Assembly: GCF_003855495.1 (NCBI RefSeq)
Contig: NZ_CP034086.1
Coordinates: forward strand, 2,021,501 to 2,085,500
Origin: Methylocystis rosea
GTDB taxonomy: Bacteria; Pseudomonadota; Alphaproteobacteria; Rhizobiales; Beijerinckiaceae
Direction: 5' to 3'
DNA: 64,000 bases
Position 1 is the stretch's first letter, and each line of letters opens with the position of its first letter. Position numbers and translations under genes: made by a program. The notes under the pieces are model-generated. The model worked only from the letters and a program-made list of their open reading frames with translations, did not search any database and was not told the origin of the DNA. Below, piece after piece: positions 41,790 through 50,189 of the stretch.

Positions 41790-41817
41790 GGCCGGCCCAC
41801 GCCGGCCTTTTCATTTT
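41790..41817 (+). terminator. Rho-independent terminator
   Basis: GGCCGGC / GCCGGCC with a CCAC loop, followed by TTTTCATTTT, lies 29 bases after the small secreted protein stop and before a convergent gene. Confidence 0.85.
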
Positions 41818-41827
41818 GAGGCGCCGC

Positions 41828-42157
41828 TCACCAGCCGTAATCGAAATACTGACCGATTTCATTGTAGCGCTGCGGATCTTGCAGCGAGAAATCCTGCTGC
41901 TCCAGGAAGTAATTGTCATTGGCGTAACGATTGGGCTGCAGATTTCCCTTCGCCGCGTCCGGCGCCGCGCCGTCGTCGAGCCAGTCTTTGCCGGTCGTCA
42001 GATTATGCGGCAGAGGAATCGCAAAATCATCGCCCTGCGTCGCGGTGACCTGACCCGTCGCGACAGGCGCGCGTTGTTTCGATTTCGCCAGGGCGTCGCT
42101 CGAAGCAAGCGCGCAAACCAACGCGAGACCCAACGCCAGTTTCAAAGACTTACGCAT
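41828..42157 (-). CDS. Small secreted hypothetical protein
   Basis: A 109-residue protein; ATG 42157 is chosen because it gives a clean signal peptide (MRKSLKLALGLALVCALASSDALA). The mature part is polar and has a conserved-looking end rich in Tyr, Asn and Gln (PNRYANDNYFLEQQDFSLQ, then YFDYGW). No domain is recognised. It is convergent with the preceding secreted-protein gene and precedes nothing in an obvious operon. Confidence 0.6.
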   Translation of the reverse strand: MRKSLKLALGLALVCALASSDALAKSKQRAPVATGQVTATQGDDFAIPLPHNLTTGKDWLDDGAAPDAAKGNLQPNRYANDNYFLEQQDFSLQDPQRYNEIGQYFDYGW

Positions 42158-42226
42158 TTTTTGAACTCCATTTCGCGTCAAGCGCCACTCTAGCTGGATC
42201 GCCCGGCGCATGGCTAGTGTCGATCG

Positions 42227-43819
42227 CTAGTGTCGGAAGTGGCGCACGCCAGTGAAAACCATGGCGAGACCCTGTGCGTCCGCCGCGGCGATCACGTCCT
42301 TATCATTCATGGAGCCGCCCGGCTGGATGACGGCCGTCACGCCTGCCTCAGCCGCCGCCAATAGTCCGTCCGCAAAGGGAAAGAAAGCGTCGGAAGCGAC
42401 GACGGCCCCTTGCGCGAGACTTGTCGTTAGCCCCGCCGCGCGCGCGGCCTCCTGCGCCTTATGCGCGGCGGTGCGCGATGAGTCGACGCGCGACATTTGC
42501 CCAGCGCCGATTCCCACCGTGGCGGCGCCCTTCGCGTAGACGATAGCGTTCGACTTGACGTGCTTCACGACGCGGAAAGCGAATTTGAGATCCGCCAGCT
42601 CCTCGGCCGTCGGCTGGCGCTTCGTCACAACCTGCAGATTCATCTCATCGACGACGGCGCTGTCGCGCGATTGCGCAAGAAAGCCGCCTGAAACCGAGCG
42701 ATAGGTCAAGCCAGCCGCGCGCGCATCTGGAACGCCGCCGGTCAACAGCAAACGCAGGTTCTTCTTGGCCCCGAGGATCGAAATCGACTCTTCGTCGGCG
42801 TCTGGCGCAATGATCACCTCGGTGAAAATCTTGACGATCTCGCGCGCCGCGTCGGCGTCAAGCTTGCGATTAAGCGCGACGATGCCGCCGAAGGCGGACA
42901 CCGGATCGCAACGCAGCGCCTTGGCGTAGGCTTCGACAAGAGTCGCGCCTTCGGCGACGCCGCAAGGATTGGCGTGTTTGACAATGACGACGGCCGCGGT
43001 CCGCGCCGGATCGAATTCCGCCACGCATTCGAAGGCTGCGTCGGTATCATTGACGTTGTTGTACGAAAGCTGCTTGCCCTGAATCTGGCGCGCCGTGGCG
43101 ACGCCCGGCCGCTTCTCGCCGGAAAGATAGAAGCCAGCGGATTGATGCGGGTTTTCGCCATAGCGCATCGGCTCGGCGAGTCGTCCGCCGAAGGCGCGTA
43201 GCGGCGGCGAGGCTTCGCCGATCTGCTGCGCGAGCCAGTTGGAGATCGCGGCGTCATAGGCGGCGGTGCGCGCGAACGCCTTCTGCGCGAGCCGCCTGCG
43301 CGTCGCGAGCCGCGTTGCGCCATTCATCGCCGCGAGTTCCTCGATGAGCGCGGCGTAATCATCGGGATCGACGACGACAGCGACGTCGTCGTGATTCTTC
43401 GACGCGGCGCGGATCATCGCCGGCCCGCCGATATCAATGTTTTCGACGCATTCTTCGAACGGCGCGCCTTTCGCAAGCGCCGCCTCGAAGGGGTAGAGAT
43501 TGACGACGAGCAGGTCGATCGGCCGGATGTCATGCGCGAGCATCGCCGCTTCATGTTCGGGATTCTCGCGGATCGCCAGAAGGCCGCCATGCACCTTGGG
43601 ATGCAGAGTCTTCAGCCTTCCGTCCATCATCTCCGGAAACTGCGTGAGATCGGCCACGTCGCGAACCGCGAGACCCGCCTCCGCGAGCGCTTTGCGCGTG
43701 CCGCCGGTGGAGACAAGCTCCACGCCATGCGTCGCCAGAACGCGCGCGAACTCGACAAGGCCTGTTTTGTCGGAAACGGAAATCAGCGCGCGCGACACGT
43801 GGCGCAAATCGACGGGCAT
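42227..43819 (-). CDS. purH: Bifunctional AICAR transformylase/IMP cyclohydrolase
   Basis: The 530-residue PurH begins with the IMP cyclohydrolase (MGS-like) domain: [32 protein letters not shown] and [17 protein letters not shown]. The larger AICAR transformylase domain follows, with [13 protein letters not shown] [36 protein letters not shown] and FPFADGL. It catalyses the last two steps of IMP synthesis. It lies 25 bases downstream of the heparinase-family gene, the common alphaproteobacterial arrangement. Confidence 0.97.
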   Translation of the reverse strand: MPVDLRHVSRALISVSDKTGLVEFARVLATHGVELVSTGGTRKALAEAGLAVRDVADLTQFPEMMDGRLKTLHPKVHGGLLAIRENPEHEAAMLAHDIRPIDLLVVNLYPFEAALAKGAPFEECVENIDIGGPAMIRAASKNHDDVAVVVDPDDYAALIEELAAMNGATRLATRRRLAQKAFARTAAYDAAISNWLAQQIGEASPPLRAFGGRLAEPMRYGENPHQSAGFYLSGEKRPGVATARQIQGKQLSYNNVNDTDAAFECVAEFDPARTAAVVIVKHANPCGVAEGATLVEAYAKALRCDPVSAFGGIVALNRKLDADAAREIVKIFTEVIIAPDADEESISILGAKKNLRLLLTGGVPDARAAGLTYRSVSGGFLAQSRDSAVVDEMNLQVVTKRQPTAEELADLKFAFRVVKHVKSNAIVYAKGAATVGIGAGQMSRVDSSRTAAHKAQEAARAAGLTTSLAQGAVVASDAFFPFADGLLAAAEAGVTAVIQPGGSMNDKDVIAAADAQGLAMVFTGVRHFRH

Positions 43820-43844
43820 CGCATACTCCTAACTGGCGCCGCGC

Positions 43845-45566
43845 TTAACATACCTTGCCGCCGGGAGGAACCTGCGCGCCTGCGCGCCGCCGGAAGCTCC
43901 AAGCGATCTCGGCGCCAGGAGCCGCCGCGCCTCGCACAATGATTTGCGCGCATTTGCGCGCGCCGCCGGGCGCGGCGAAGAAAATACTGTCTTCGATTTC
44001 GGGCGTCAGGTCTTGCGATTCAAAGATGAGAATTTCGCCGTCGGCGAGCGTGAGTTCGATTGCGCCGTCGGCGTTCGGCGCGATGCGCACGCGCGGATGA
44101 ATGTGAAAGCGCAGGGCGAAATCGCTCGCTTGCGCATGTCTTCCGCCACGCTCCGCGCCGATGAGCCGATCGACGCCCAGGAGCGCGGCGCCATCGGCCG
44201 GAAGGGTCAGTTCGCGCTGATGGACGAGGCCGAAATCGCGCACATAGCCGTCATGCGACAAAATGAGCGACGTCTCGCCGTCGAGACGGCGGCGCTCGAC
44301 CGCCGTGTTCCGCGGGCCGCCGAGAACGCGCCCGGCGCGCCGGCGCGGCGCGCTCTGCGGCGCGATGCGGGCGCTGGAGCGATCGCCGACGATGAGCGTC
44401 GAATGCGCGGCGGTGGCGCGCGCCAGTTCACGGGCGTCGAGATGCGGCGCCGAGGGAGCGCCGCAATTGACGACGACCCGCTCGATTCCCAGCGAATATT
44501 CGAAAGACAGGCAGCCGGCGTGGGCCGAGAGGGAAAATTCGAAAGGCGGCGGCCCCCCGGCATCGACGAGGACGAGCGCGTCGCCGGCCTCCATGCGCTG
44601 ATAGCCGGCGTATGGGGCGTTGACGGGCGGCGCGCCGCGCGTGTCCTCATGGGCGAGCGCGCTCGCCAGCCGGTCCAGCGCCGTCGCGCCCATGCCGTTG
44701 AACAGCGCCAGCGAGCCGTCGCCATGCTGCAGCATCCGCAGCATCGGCATCATCCGGTCGATGGCGCGCAGGACGGCGGACGGCGTTTGCAGGCCGCGCG
44801 CCGCAATCACCTGCCGCAGCGGCAACAAATCGAGCAGCAGGTCGACCGCCACCTGCGGATTGCGGCTGACATGGCCGCCGTCGATGAGGATCTGGCGGTC
44901 GAGCTCCGCGCTGAGCGCGCGCGACACATGCGGGGCGATCTTGCGGCCGGTGTCCGCGCAAACGGCGAATTCGGCAAGCGCGATGGCGCAGAAGGCGCGA
45001 TCGGCGCCGCGCGCCCCATCGCCGGCCAGCGCCCGCCACAACAGCCGGGCGTTGCGCGCGAGCGCCAGCATGAAGGCGTCATAAAAATCGGCGTCGGCGC
45101 CGTCGAGGAGCGTCGGCGATTGCGACAGGAAAGACAGAAGGCGCCGCGCGACGACGGCAGGCTCCATCGCCGGATCGTCGGCCGGAATTTTCGGAAGCGA
45201 AAGAAAATCCGCTACGAGCTCCTGCGCCGTGGCCAGCGCCACTCTGCTGTCCGAGGCCTGTAAATGCCGCAGCCAGGAAAAGCCTGCAAGCGAGCGCCGC
45301 CAGCATTCGGAAGGCGGCGCGACCAGAAAAGGCGATACGCCCCGCGCCTGCACGGTTTTCCCCTCGAAGGAGAAATAGCCGGCGTAAATCTGGTCCGCGA
45401 CGGTCGAATCGGTGGTTCTGATGTCGGGAGGCGCGATGCGCAGCCGCTCCGGCGGCGCGATCGCCATCGACTTCATGAGGTGATAGGGCGCGGCGGCGCC
45501 TCGCGCGAAGGCGCCCGCCGCCCGCGCCGCGGAAACGCTCGCCAGCCGAACCCTATCCCGCAACAT
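43845..45566 (-). CDS. Heparinase II/III family protein
   Basis: A 573-residue protein with an N-terminal alpha-helical domain (WRRSLAGFSWLRHLQ; DGGHVSRNPQVAVDLLLDLLPL, typical of the family) and a C-terminal beta-sandwich domain (VDAGGPPPFEFSLSAHAGCLSFEYSLG, HPRVRI...). Family members cleave uronic-acid polysaccharides or act on cell-surface glycans, but this purH-linked branch has no proven substrate. There is no obvious signal peptide. The gap to purH is 25 bases, so co-expression is likely. Confidence 0.82.
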   Translation of the reverse strand: MLRDRVRLASVSAARAAGAFARGAAAPYHLMKSMAIAPPERLRIAPPDIRTTDSTVADQIYAGYFSFEGKTVQARGVSPFLVAPPSECWRRSLAGFSWLRHLQASDSRVALATAQELVADFLSLPKIPADDPAMEPAVVARRLLSFLSQSPTLLDGADADFYDAFMLALARNARLLWRALAGDGARGADRAFCAIALAEFAVCADTGRKIAPHVSRALSAELDRQILIDGGHVSRNPQVAVDLLLDLLPLRQVIAARGLQTPSAVLRAIDRMMPMLRMLQHGDGSLALFNGMGATALDRLASALAHEDTRGAPPVNAPYAGYQRMEAGDALVLVDAGGPPPFEFSLSAHAGCLSFEYSLGIERVVVNCGAPSAPHLDARELARATAAHSTLIVGDRSSARIAPQSAPRRRAGRVLGGPRNTAVERRRLDGETSLILSHDGYVRDFGLVHQRELTLPADGAALLGVDRLIGAERGGRHAQASDFALRFHIHPRVRIAPNADGAIELTLADGEILIFESQDLTPEIEDSIFFAAPGGARKCAQIIVRGAAAPGAEIAWSFRRRAGAQVPPGGKVC

Positions 45567-45779
45567 GATGGCGCTCAGTGGGCGTCCTCCGACAGCGGCT
45601 CTCGCGCGATAGATCTGCCACCGGCGGCGCGCCAGCCGGCAATATCAAACCCCGCCGTCCGCTTATAGTCCAAATTTCCGTGACTTCCGAATGAGATCGC
45701 GCCGGCTTCGGCGCTGCGCCATTGCATGCGAAAGGGGGAAAATGCCAATGTCGCGCCTCTTTTTTAGGAGGCTTCGCCC

Positions 45780-46310
45780 ATGCCGCTTTACACGATCGAC
45801 GGAATCGCGCCGCGCCTTCCGGCTCCCGGCCGGTTCTTCGTGGCTCCGGGCGCGCGAATCATCGGCCGCGTGGCGCTGGAGGAAGACGCCAATGTCTGGT
45901 TCGGCTGCGTGCTGCGCGGCGACAATGAGTGGATCACCGTCGGCGCCCGCACCAATATTCAGGAAAACAGCATTCTCCACACCGACATGGGCTTCCCGCT
46001 CGTCATCGGGCCGGACTGCACGATCGGCCATGGCGTCATTCTGCATAGCTGCATCATCGGCGAAGCGACGTTGATCGGCATGGGGGCGACAATCCTCAAC
46101 GGGGCGAAGATCGGCGCGAACTGCCTCGTCGGCGCCAATGCGCTGGTCACCGAGGGCAAGGAATTTCCCGACTATTCGCTGATCGTCGGCTCGCCCGCCA
46201 AGGCGATCCGCACGCTCGACGAAGCGGCGCGCGAGCGCCATCTCGACTCGGCGAAACATTATGTCGAGAACGGCCAACGCTACGCGAGCGGGCTGACGCT
46301 GATCGGCTGA
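45780..46310 (+). CDS. Gamma-class carbonic anhydrase-like protein
   Basis: A 176-residue left-handed beta-helix protein with hexapeptide repeats (VWFGCVLRGDNEWITVGARTNIQENSILHTD...). Candidate zinc ligands are His67, His84 and His89, spaced as in gamma-carbonic anhydrases and YrdA/PaaY. TTAGGAGG precedes the ATG. Many members are active carbonic anhydrases and others only bind metal. The gene stands alone and is convergent with the BTLCP gene, with stops 6 bases apart. Confidence 0.9.
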   Translation: MPLYTIDGIAPRLPAPGRFFVAPGARIIGRVALEEDANVWFGCVLRGDNEWITVGARTNIQENSILHTDMGFPLVIGPDCTIGHGVILHSCIIGEATLIGMGATILNGAKIGANCLVGANALVTEGKEFPDYSLIVGSPAKAIRTLDEAARERHLDSAKHYVENGQRYASGLTLIG

Positions 46311-46316
46311 ACTCCC

Positions 46317-46958
46317 TTACCGCGACACATACAGCGGGGCGCTGGTCGCGGGGGCAATCGCCACCCAGGCGTTCTGATTTTGCTGCGACTGCCGCTTGAC
46401 GAAGCGGTAGGGAGCGCGCGTCCAGGGCCGCATCTCGTTGGAAAGATTGTCGAGCACGAATTCGCCGCGGTTGGTCTTGACCGTCAAGACCGAATGGCCG
46501 TCGCCGTTCTTCTCCTTCACCACGGTGAGCAGCAGCGCCTGCCGGGGAAAGCCTTCCTCGATCAGCATGCGGCGCTTTAGAAGCGCGAAATCCTCGCAGT
46601 CGCCCTTCCCGTCGCTGGGATAATCCCACTGATCGACCGCGCCCCAGTGATCGGCGTCGGCGATCGGGTCAATGTTCTCATTCACCCAGGCGTTGATGCG
46701 CGCGATCTTGCGATAGACGGCCGCGGTGAGTTCGACCTCCTGCGGCGCGGCTTCCTCGTTCTGGCATTCGCCCCGGTAGCGCTGGCAGAAGTCCACCCAG
46801 CCGTAGGGCACGCTTGTTTCGGCGCCAAGCGTGGCGAAACTCGCGGTTTCGGGTCCGGCGAAACTTTTTGCATTGACGGCGATAAGCGCCGCGCCCGCCA
46901 TCCCGAGAGCCACAACCGCCTTGCTAACGATGCCCAACATAACCCGCCTCCGTGACAT
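46317..46958 (-). CDS. BTLCP family transglutaminase-like cysteine peptidase
   Basis: A 213-residue exported protein (signal segment roughly residues 10-34). The papain/transglutaminase-like core carries Cys121 in GKGDCEDFALLK, His155 in GDGHSVLTV and Asp170 in EFVLDNL, a Cys-His-Asp triad. This matches the bacterial transglutaminase-like cysteine proteinase (BTLCP) family, some of which, such as LapG, process adhesins under cyclic di-GMP control. No LapA or LapD partner is adjacent here, so an adhesin role is only a possibility. Confidence 0.85.
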   Translation of the reverse strand: MSRRRVMLGIVSKAVVALGMAGAALIAVNAKSFAGPETASFATLGAETSVPYGWVDFCQRYRGECQNEEAAPQEVELTAAVYRKIARINAWVNENIDPIADADHWGAVDQWDYPSDGKGDCEDFALLKRRMLIEEGFPRQALLLTVVKEKNGDGHSVLTVKTNRGEFVLDNLSNEMRPWTRAPYRFVKRQSQQNQNAWVAIAPATSAPLYVSR

Positions 46959-47401
46959 GAGGCGAGGTTAGTTTTCTTGTTTTGCTGTCGATGAAAGTAT
47001 TTCAGCCGCATTTTACGCGAACGCGTTTAGATTTTGCTGCATCGTCGGTAAGTATAATTTCGTCTTATGAGAATGCATAAAATTTGATGCGATCTCCTAT
47101 CACGCTGAACTGCATCAAGTTTTTTCCCGCCCGGCGTCTCGTTTCCGGCCCTTCCGGCCACCCACACTAAAGCTTCGAGGAAGGCCGGTTAATATGCGAC
47201 CATTCTGGCGGTTAACGCGCCCGTTCAGCGCGCAAATTTTTTTAGCGAGTGTGACGGCGCGCCTTGGTGGAAGCGCAAATTCGTCACAGAGGTTTACGTT
47301 GCGAGACCGCTGACGCCGAGTTGGCGCGAGCAGGAAGCGGCGAGCGCATTCCTCGCGAATGCATATAGCGTCGTAAAGAACAATCGGCCTTGGAGCGGAT
47401 C
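46959..47401. other. AT-enriched intergenic gap
   Basis: About 440 bases without a supportable gene between divergent BTLCP and TMEM175-type genes. The part near 46970-47130 is much richer in A and T than its surroundings and contains several TATAAT-like strings. It probably holds promoters for both genes, but no single one can be assigned. Confidence 0.35.
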
Positions 47402-48001
47402 ATGGAGAAGCAGCGGCTCGAAGCCTTCAGCGACGGCGTCATCGCGATCATCATCACGATCATGGTGCTCGAGTTGAAGCCGCCGCATGAGGCGAGCTTC
47501 GCGGCGCTCGCGCAGCTCGCGCCGGTGTTTTTCAGCTATGTTTTGAGCTTCGCCTATATCGCCATCTACTGGAACAACCATCATCATCTGCTGCAGGCGT
47601 CGTCGCATGTGACAGGTCGGGTGCTGTGGGCTAACGTCCATTTGCTGTTCTGGCTGTCTCTCATTCCCTTCGCCAGCGCATGGATGGCGGAGAACCATTT
47701 TGCTCGCGCGACGGTCGCGGTCTATGGCGCAGCGCTGCTGGCGCCGGCCATCGCCTATTTCATCCTCAGCCGAATGCTTCTGAAGACGCACGGACCCGAG
47801 TCGACGCTCGCGCGCGCGCTCGGCGTCGACGTCAAAGGCAAAATTTCGGTGCTGCTTTATCTGCTCGCGATCGGGCTGACGTTCATCGATCCGCGACTCT
47901 CGCTGGCGATTTACGTGTTCGTCGCGCTAATGTGGTTTGCGCCCGATCCGAGAATTGAGCGCGTTCTTACCGACAAGCGACGAAGCGAACGCGAGCGCTA
48001 A
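47402..48001 (+). CDS. TMEM175 family potassium channel-like membrane protein
   Basis: A 199-residue membrane protein with five to six hydrophobic helices. It opens with RLEAFSDGVIAIIITIMVLE, the FSDGV...T signature of the first helix of TMEM175 channels, whose filter is formed by hydrophobic residues of that helix. AIYWNNHHHLLQ follows in the next segment. The start is ATG 47402 rather than a TTG slightly upstream. Bacterial homologues form tetrameric, weakly K+-selective leak channels. The stop overlaps the convergent monooxygenase stop by 4 bases. Confidence 0.85.
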   Translation: MEKQRLEAFSDGVIAIIITIMVLELKPPHEASFAALAQLAPVFFSYVLSFAYIAIYWNNHHHLLQASSHVTGRVLWANVHLLFWLSLIPFASAWMAENHFARATVAVYGAALLAPAIAYFILSRMLLKTHGPESTLARALGVDVKGKISVLLYLLAIGLTFIDPRLSLAIYVFVALMWFAPDPRIERVLTDKRRSERER

Positions 48002-49182
48002 CGGTAAAGCCAGGCGTTGCGCGCCAGCATGCCGCCGCCGCCGAGCGCGCGGATCGCAAGATTGCGCGCCGCGGCGGGGAGCCCGCGCATATGGAAATAG
48101 CCGCCCTGGCGACGGGAGACGCGCACGACCCGCTCGGCGCGGGGAAGCCTCGCGTCCTCATAGGCGGCGAAGGCCGTTTCCACCGTCGCGCCCAATCGCA
48201 TGAAGGCGTCCCCCAAGGCGTCAGCGTCTTCGATCGCCTGCGCCGCGCCCTGCGCCAGAAAGGGAACCATCGGATGCGCCGCGTCGCCGAGGAGCGTCAC
48301 CGGTCCCTGCGTCCAGTGTTCCAGCGCCGGCCGCGTGAACAAAGGCCAGTGGCGCCAGGAGGCGCCGGCTTCGATCAAGTCGCGCAGTTCTACCGCGATT
48401 TTACGCGGCGCGAGTCGGCGCGCGAGCGCCGCCCCGTCAAGAGACAGGCTTGACGCGGCGTCCTCGGCCTGCGGCGGCTCTTCGATGATGACGACGGCGT
48501 TGATTATTGACGCGTCGCGCAGCGGATAGTGCACGACATGGGCGCCCGGCAGCAGCCAGAGATTGGACTCGCGCGCGCGCAACGCCGCCGGAACGCTCTC
48601 GGCGGGCAGCGTCGCGCGCCAGGCGACGCATCCGGAATAGGCGGGCGCGTCGCGCTCGGACGGGACGAGATGGCCGCGCACGCTCGAGCGCACGCCATCG
48701 GCGCCGATCAGGCCCGCCGCCTCGATTTCCTCGACGCCGTCCTGGGTGTGCACGCGAAGGCGAACGCCTCGGGCGGTCGCTTCGAAATCGCCGACGCGGG
48801 CGCCGGCGCGGACATGAATCTGCGGATTGTCCAGCGCCGCCTGCAGCAACGCGCCCTGCAAATCGGCGCGGTGGAAAAGCCGGAACGGCGCGCCCCAGCG
48901 GGTCCTTGCGGCGGAAAGATCAAGGCGCGCTAGAACGGCGCCGTCCCGCCCGCGGCGGATATTGATGGCCTCGGGCTCCAAAGCGACGGCGGTGAGCGCC
49001 GGCTCAAGCCCGAGCTTGGCGAGGATGCGGCCGGCGTTCGGCGCGATCTGCAATCCTGCGCCGACCTCGTCGATCCGAGCAGCGCGCTCGAGCACCAGCG
49101 TGCGCTTGCCGGCGCGCGCCAGCGACAGGGCCGCGGCGAGGCCGCCAATGCCCGCGCCGGCGATGACGATCGGCGCGTTCAC
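47998..49182 (-). CDS. FAD-dependent monooxygenase (salicylate hydroxylase-like)
   Basis: A 394-residue group A flavoprotein monooxygenase starting at GTG (VNAPIVIAGAGIGGLAAALSLARAG), with the Rossmann GxGxxG at its very N-terminus. VGAGLQIAPNAGRIL is typical of the salicylate/3-hydroxybenzoate hydroxylase group. The mid-protein motif is IGADGVRSSVRG and the FAD-binding end motif GDAAHPMVPFLAQGAAQAIEDADALG. It probably hydroxylates an aromatic or quinone-precursor substrate with NAD(P)H, but the substrate is unknown. A zinc-finger gene lies 10 bases upstream on the same strand. Confidence 0.87.
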   Translation of the reverse strand: MNAPIVIAGAGIGGLAAALSLARAGKRTLVLERAARIDEVGAGLQIAPNAGRILAKLGLEPALTAVALEPEAINIRRGRDGAVLARLDLSAARTRWGAPFRLFHRADLQGALLQAALDNPQIHVRAGARVGDFEATARGVRLRVHTQDGVEEIEAAGLIGADGVRSSVRGHLVPSERDAPAYSGCVAWRATLPAESVPAALRARESNLWLLPGAHVVHYPLRDASIINAVVIIEEPPQAEDAASSLSLDGAALARRLAPRKIAVELRDLIEAGASWRHWPLFTRPALEHWTQGPVTLLGDAAHPMVPFLAQGAAQAIEDADALGDAFMRLGATVETAFAAYEDARLPRAERVVRVSRRQGGYFHMRGLPAAARNLAIRALGGGGMLARNAWLYR

Positions 49183-49192
49183 CCGCGAACTG

Positions 49193-49444
49193 TCAGGCGG
49201 CGGTGTCTTCAGAGATGCGATAGACGCATTCGGCCGGGTCGGCGCCGCCGCGCAGCGTCGCGTCGTAGACATAATGCGTCGAGCAATAGGGGCAGATCGC
49301 CTCCGAGCCCGCGCCCATGTCGAGATAGACATGCGGATGGTCGAAAGGCGGGAGCGCGCCGATGCACATGAATTCCTTCGCGCCAATCCTGATCTGCGCG
49401 ACGCCGGGCTGATTGTGGAAATGGGGCGTGTAATGCTGGGCCAT
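49193..49444 (-). CDS. Zinc-finger (CHCC) domain protein
   Basis: An 83-residue protein with the zf-CHCC pattern: Cys27, His36/His38 in FDHPHVYLD, and Cys51/Cys54 in AICPYCSTHYVYD. The domain is shared with the mitochondrial complex I subunit NDUFS6. In alphaproteobacteria it is a small stand-alone protein suspected to assist complex I. It starts upstream of the FAD monooxygenase, 10 bases apart. Confidence 0.88.
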   Translation of the reverse strand: MAQHYTPHFHNQPGVAQIRIGAKEFMCIGALPPFDHPHVYLDMGAGSEAICPYCSTHYVYDATLRGGADPAECVYRISEDTAA

Positions 49445-49538
49445 GATCCGCTCCTTGAGAGGCGCCGGGGCGGCGGGAACTATCCCGCCCCTATAGTCCA
49501 GTGGGAGTGCGTTGGATAGGGGTATAGCTCTTGGGGGG

Positions 49539-50189
49539 TTAGCTCTTGGGCGTTTCCAAGTGCGAAACGCCCAGAGTTTTCAGTCGCGCGCGCTCTTCTT
49601 CGCTGAGCGCCTTGGCGGGCGTGGCGGGGACGCCTGCCCGTCGCCGCGCCGCCATCCAGATGGCGGCGGCGCCCGCGAGCAGCGCGATCAGCGGCGCGGC
49701 CCAGAGCAGCAGCGTGCCGGGCTTCATCGGTGGGCGCAGCAGCACGAAATCGCCATAACGGGCATGGACGAATTCGCGCACCTGCGCGTCGCTCATCCCC
49801 TCCTTGAGCTTCTCGCGCACCAGAACGCGCAAATCCTTGGCGAGCGAGGCGTCGGAATCGTCGATCGACTGGTTCTGGCAGACGAGGCAGCGCAGCTCGG
49901 TGGTGATCGCCCGCGCCCGCGCTTCGAGCGCCGGATCGGCAAGCCTTTCGCCAGGCGTGACGGCGTGGGCGGTCAGGGGGAAAAGGAGGAAGAGTAACGC
50001 CGCGAGTCGAAGGCAAACCCCCCGGCCCCTCACCTCACCTCTCCCCGCGAGCGGGGAGAGGAGGCGGTCGGCGCCGCGCCGCAAGGCCGATCGCATACGC
50101 GATGCGCTGATGACCCCTCTCCCCGTGAAAACGGGGAGAGGTGAGGTGAGGGGCTTGGGGGATTGGCCGAAGCAAAGATCGACGCTCAT
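49539..50189 (-). CDS. ccmH: Cytochrome c-type biogenesis protein CcmH, with repeat-derived N-terminal extension
   Basis: The mature domain is standard CcmH: signal segment [18 protein letters not shown], the heme-handling motif [16 protein letters not shown], then VRQ-like [17 protein letters not shown] and a C-terminal membrane helix. The ATG at 50189 overlaps the ccmF stop (ATGA), giving 216 residues, about 50 more than usual. Residues ~10-57 are encoded by a palindromic repeat (50018-50162). A GTG at 50033, inside the repeat and preceded by GGAGAGG, would give a 164-residue protein of normal length, so the start in use is uncertain. CcmH reduces apocytochrome c for heme ligation. Confidence 0.9.
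   Translation of the reverse strand: MSVDLCFGQSPKPLTSPLPVFTGRGVISASRMRSALRRGADRLLSPLAGRGEVRGRGVCLRLAALLFLLFPLTAHAVTPGERLADPALEARARAITTELRCLVCQNQSIDDSDASLAKDLRVLVREKLKEGMSDAQVREFVHARYGDFVLLRPPMKPGTLLLWAAPLIALLAGAAAIWMAARRRAGVPATPAKALSEEERARLKTLGVSHLETPKS
50018..50162. repeat. Palindromic repeat (family B), copy 2, inside ccmH
   Basis: A ~145-base element flanked by CCCCTCACCTCACCTCTCCCCG and its complement, with internal hairpins. The core GCTGATGACCCCTCTCCCCG is shared with the copy between ccmA and ccmB (26564-26678). It lies within the 5' coding region of ccmH and keeps the frame open. Confidence 0.8.

Noticed and set aside
46317..46958. BTLCP peptidase as LapG in a LapADG biofilm system
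   Set aside because: No LapA adhesin or LapD receptor nearby. The nearest c-di-GMP protein (34796-37663) lacks the LapD arrangement and is 9 kb away.
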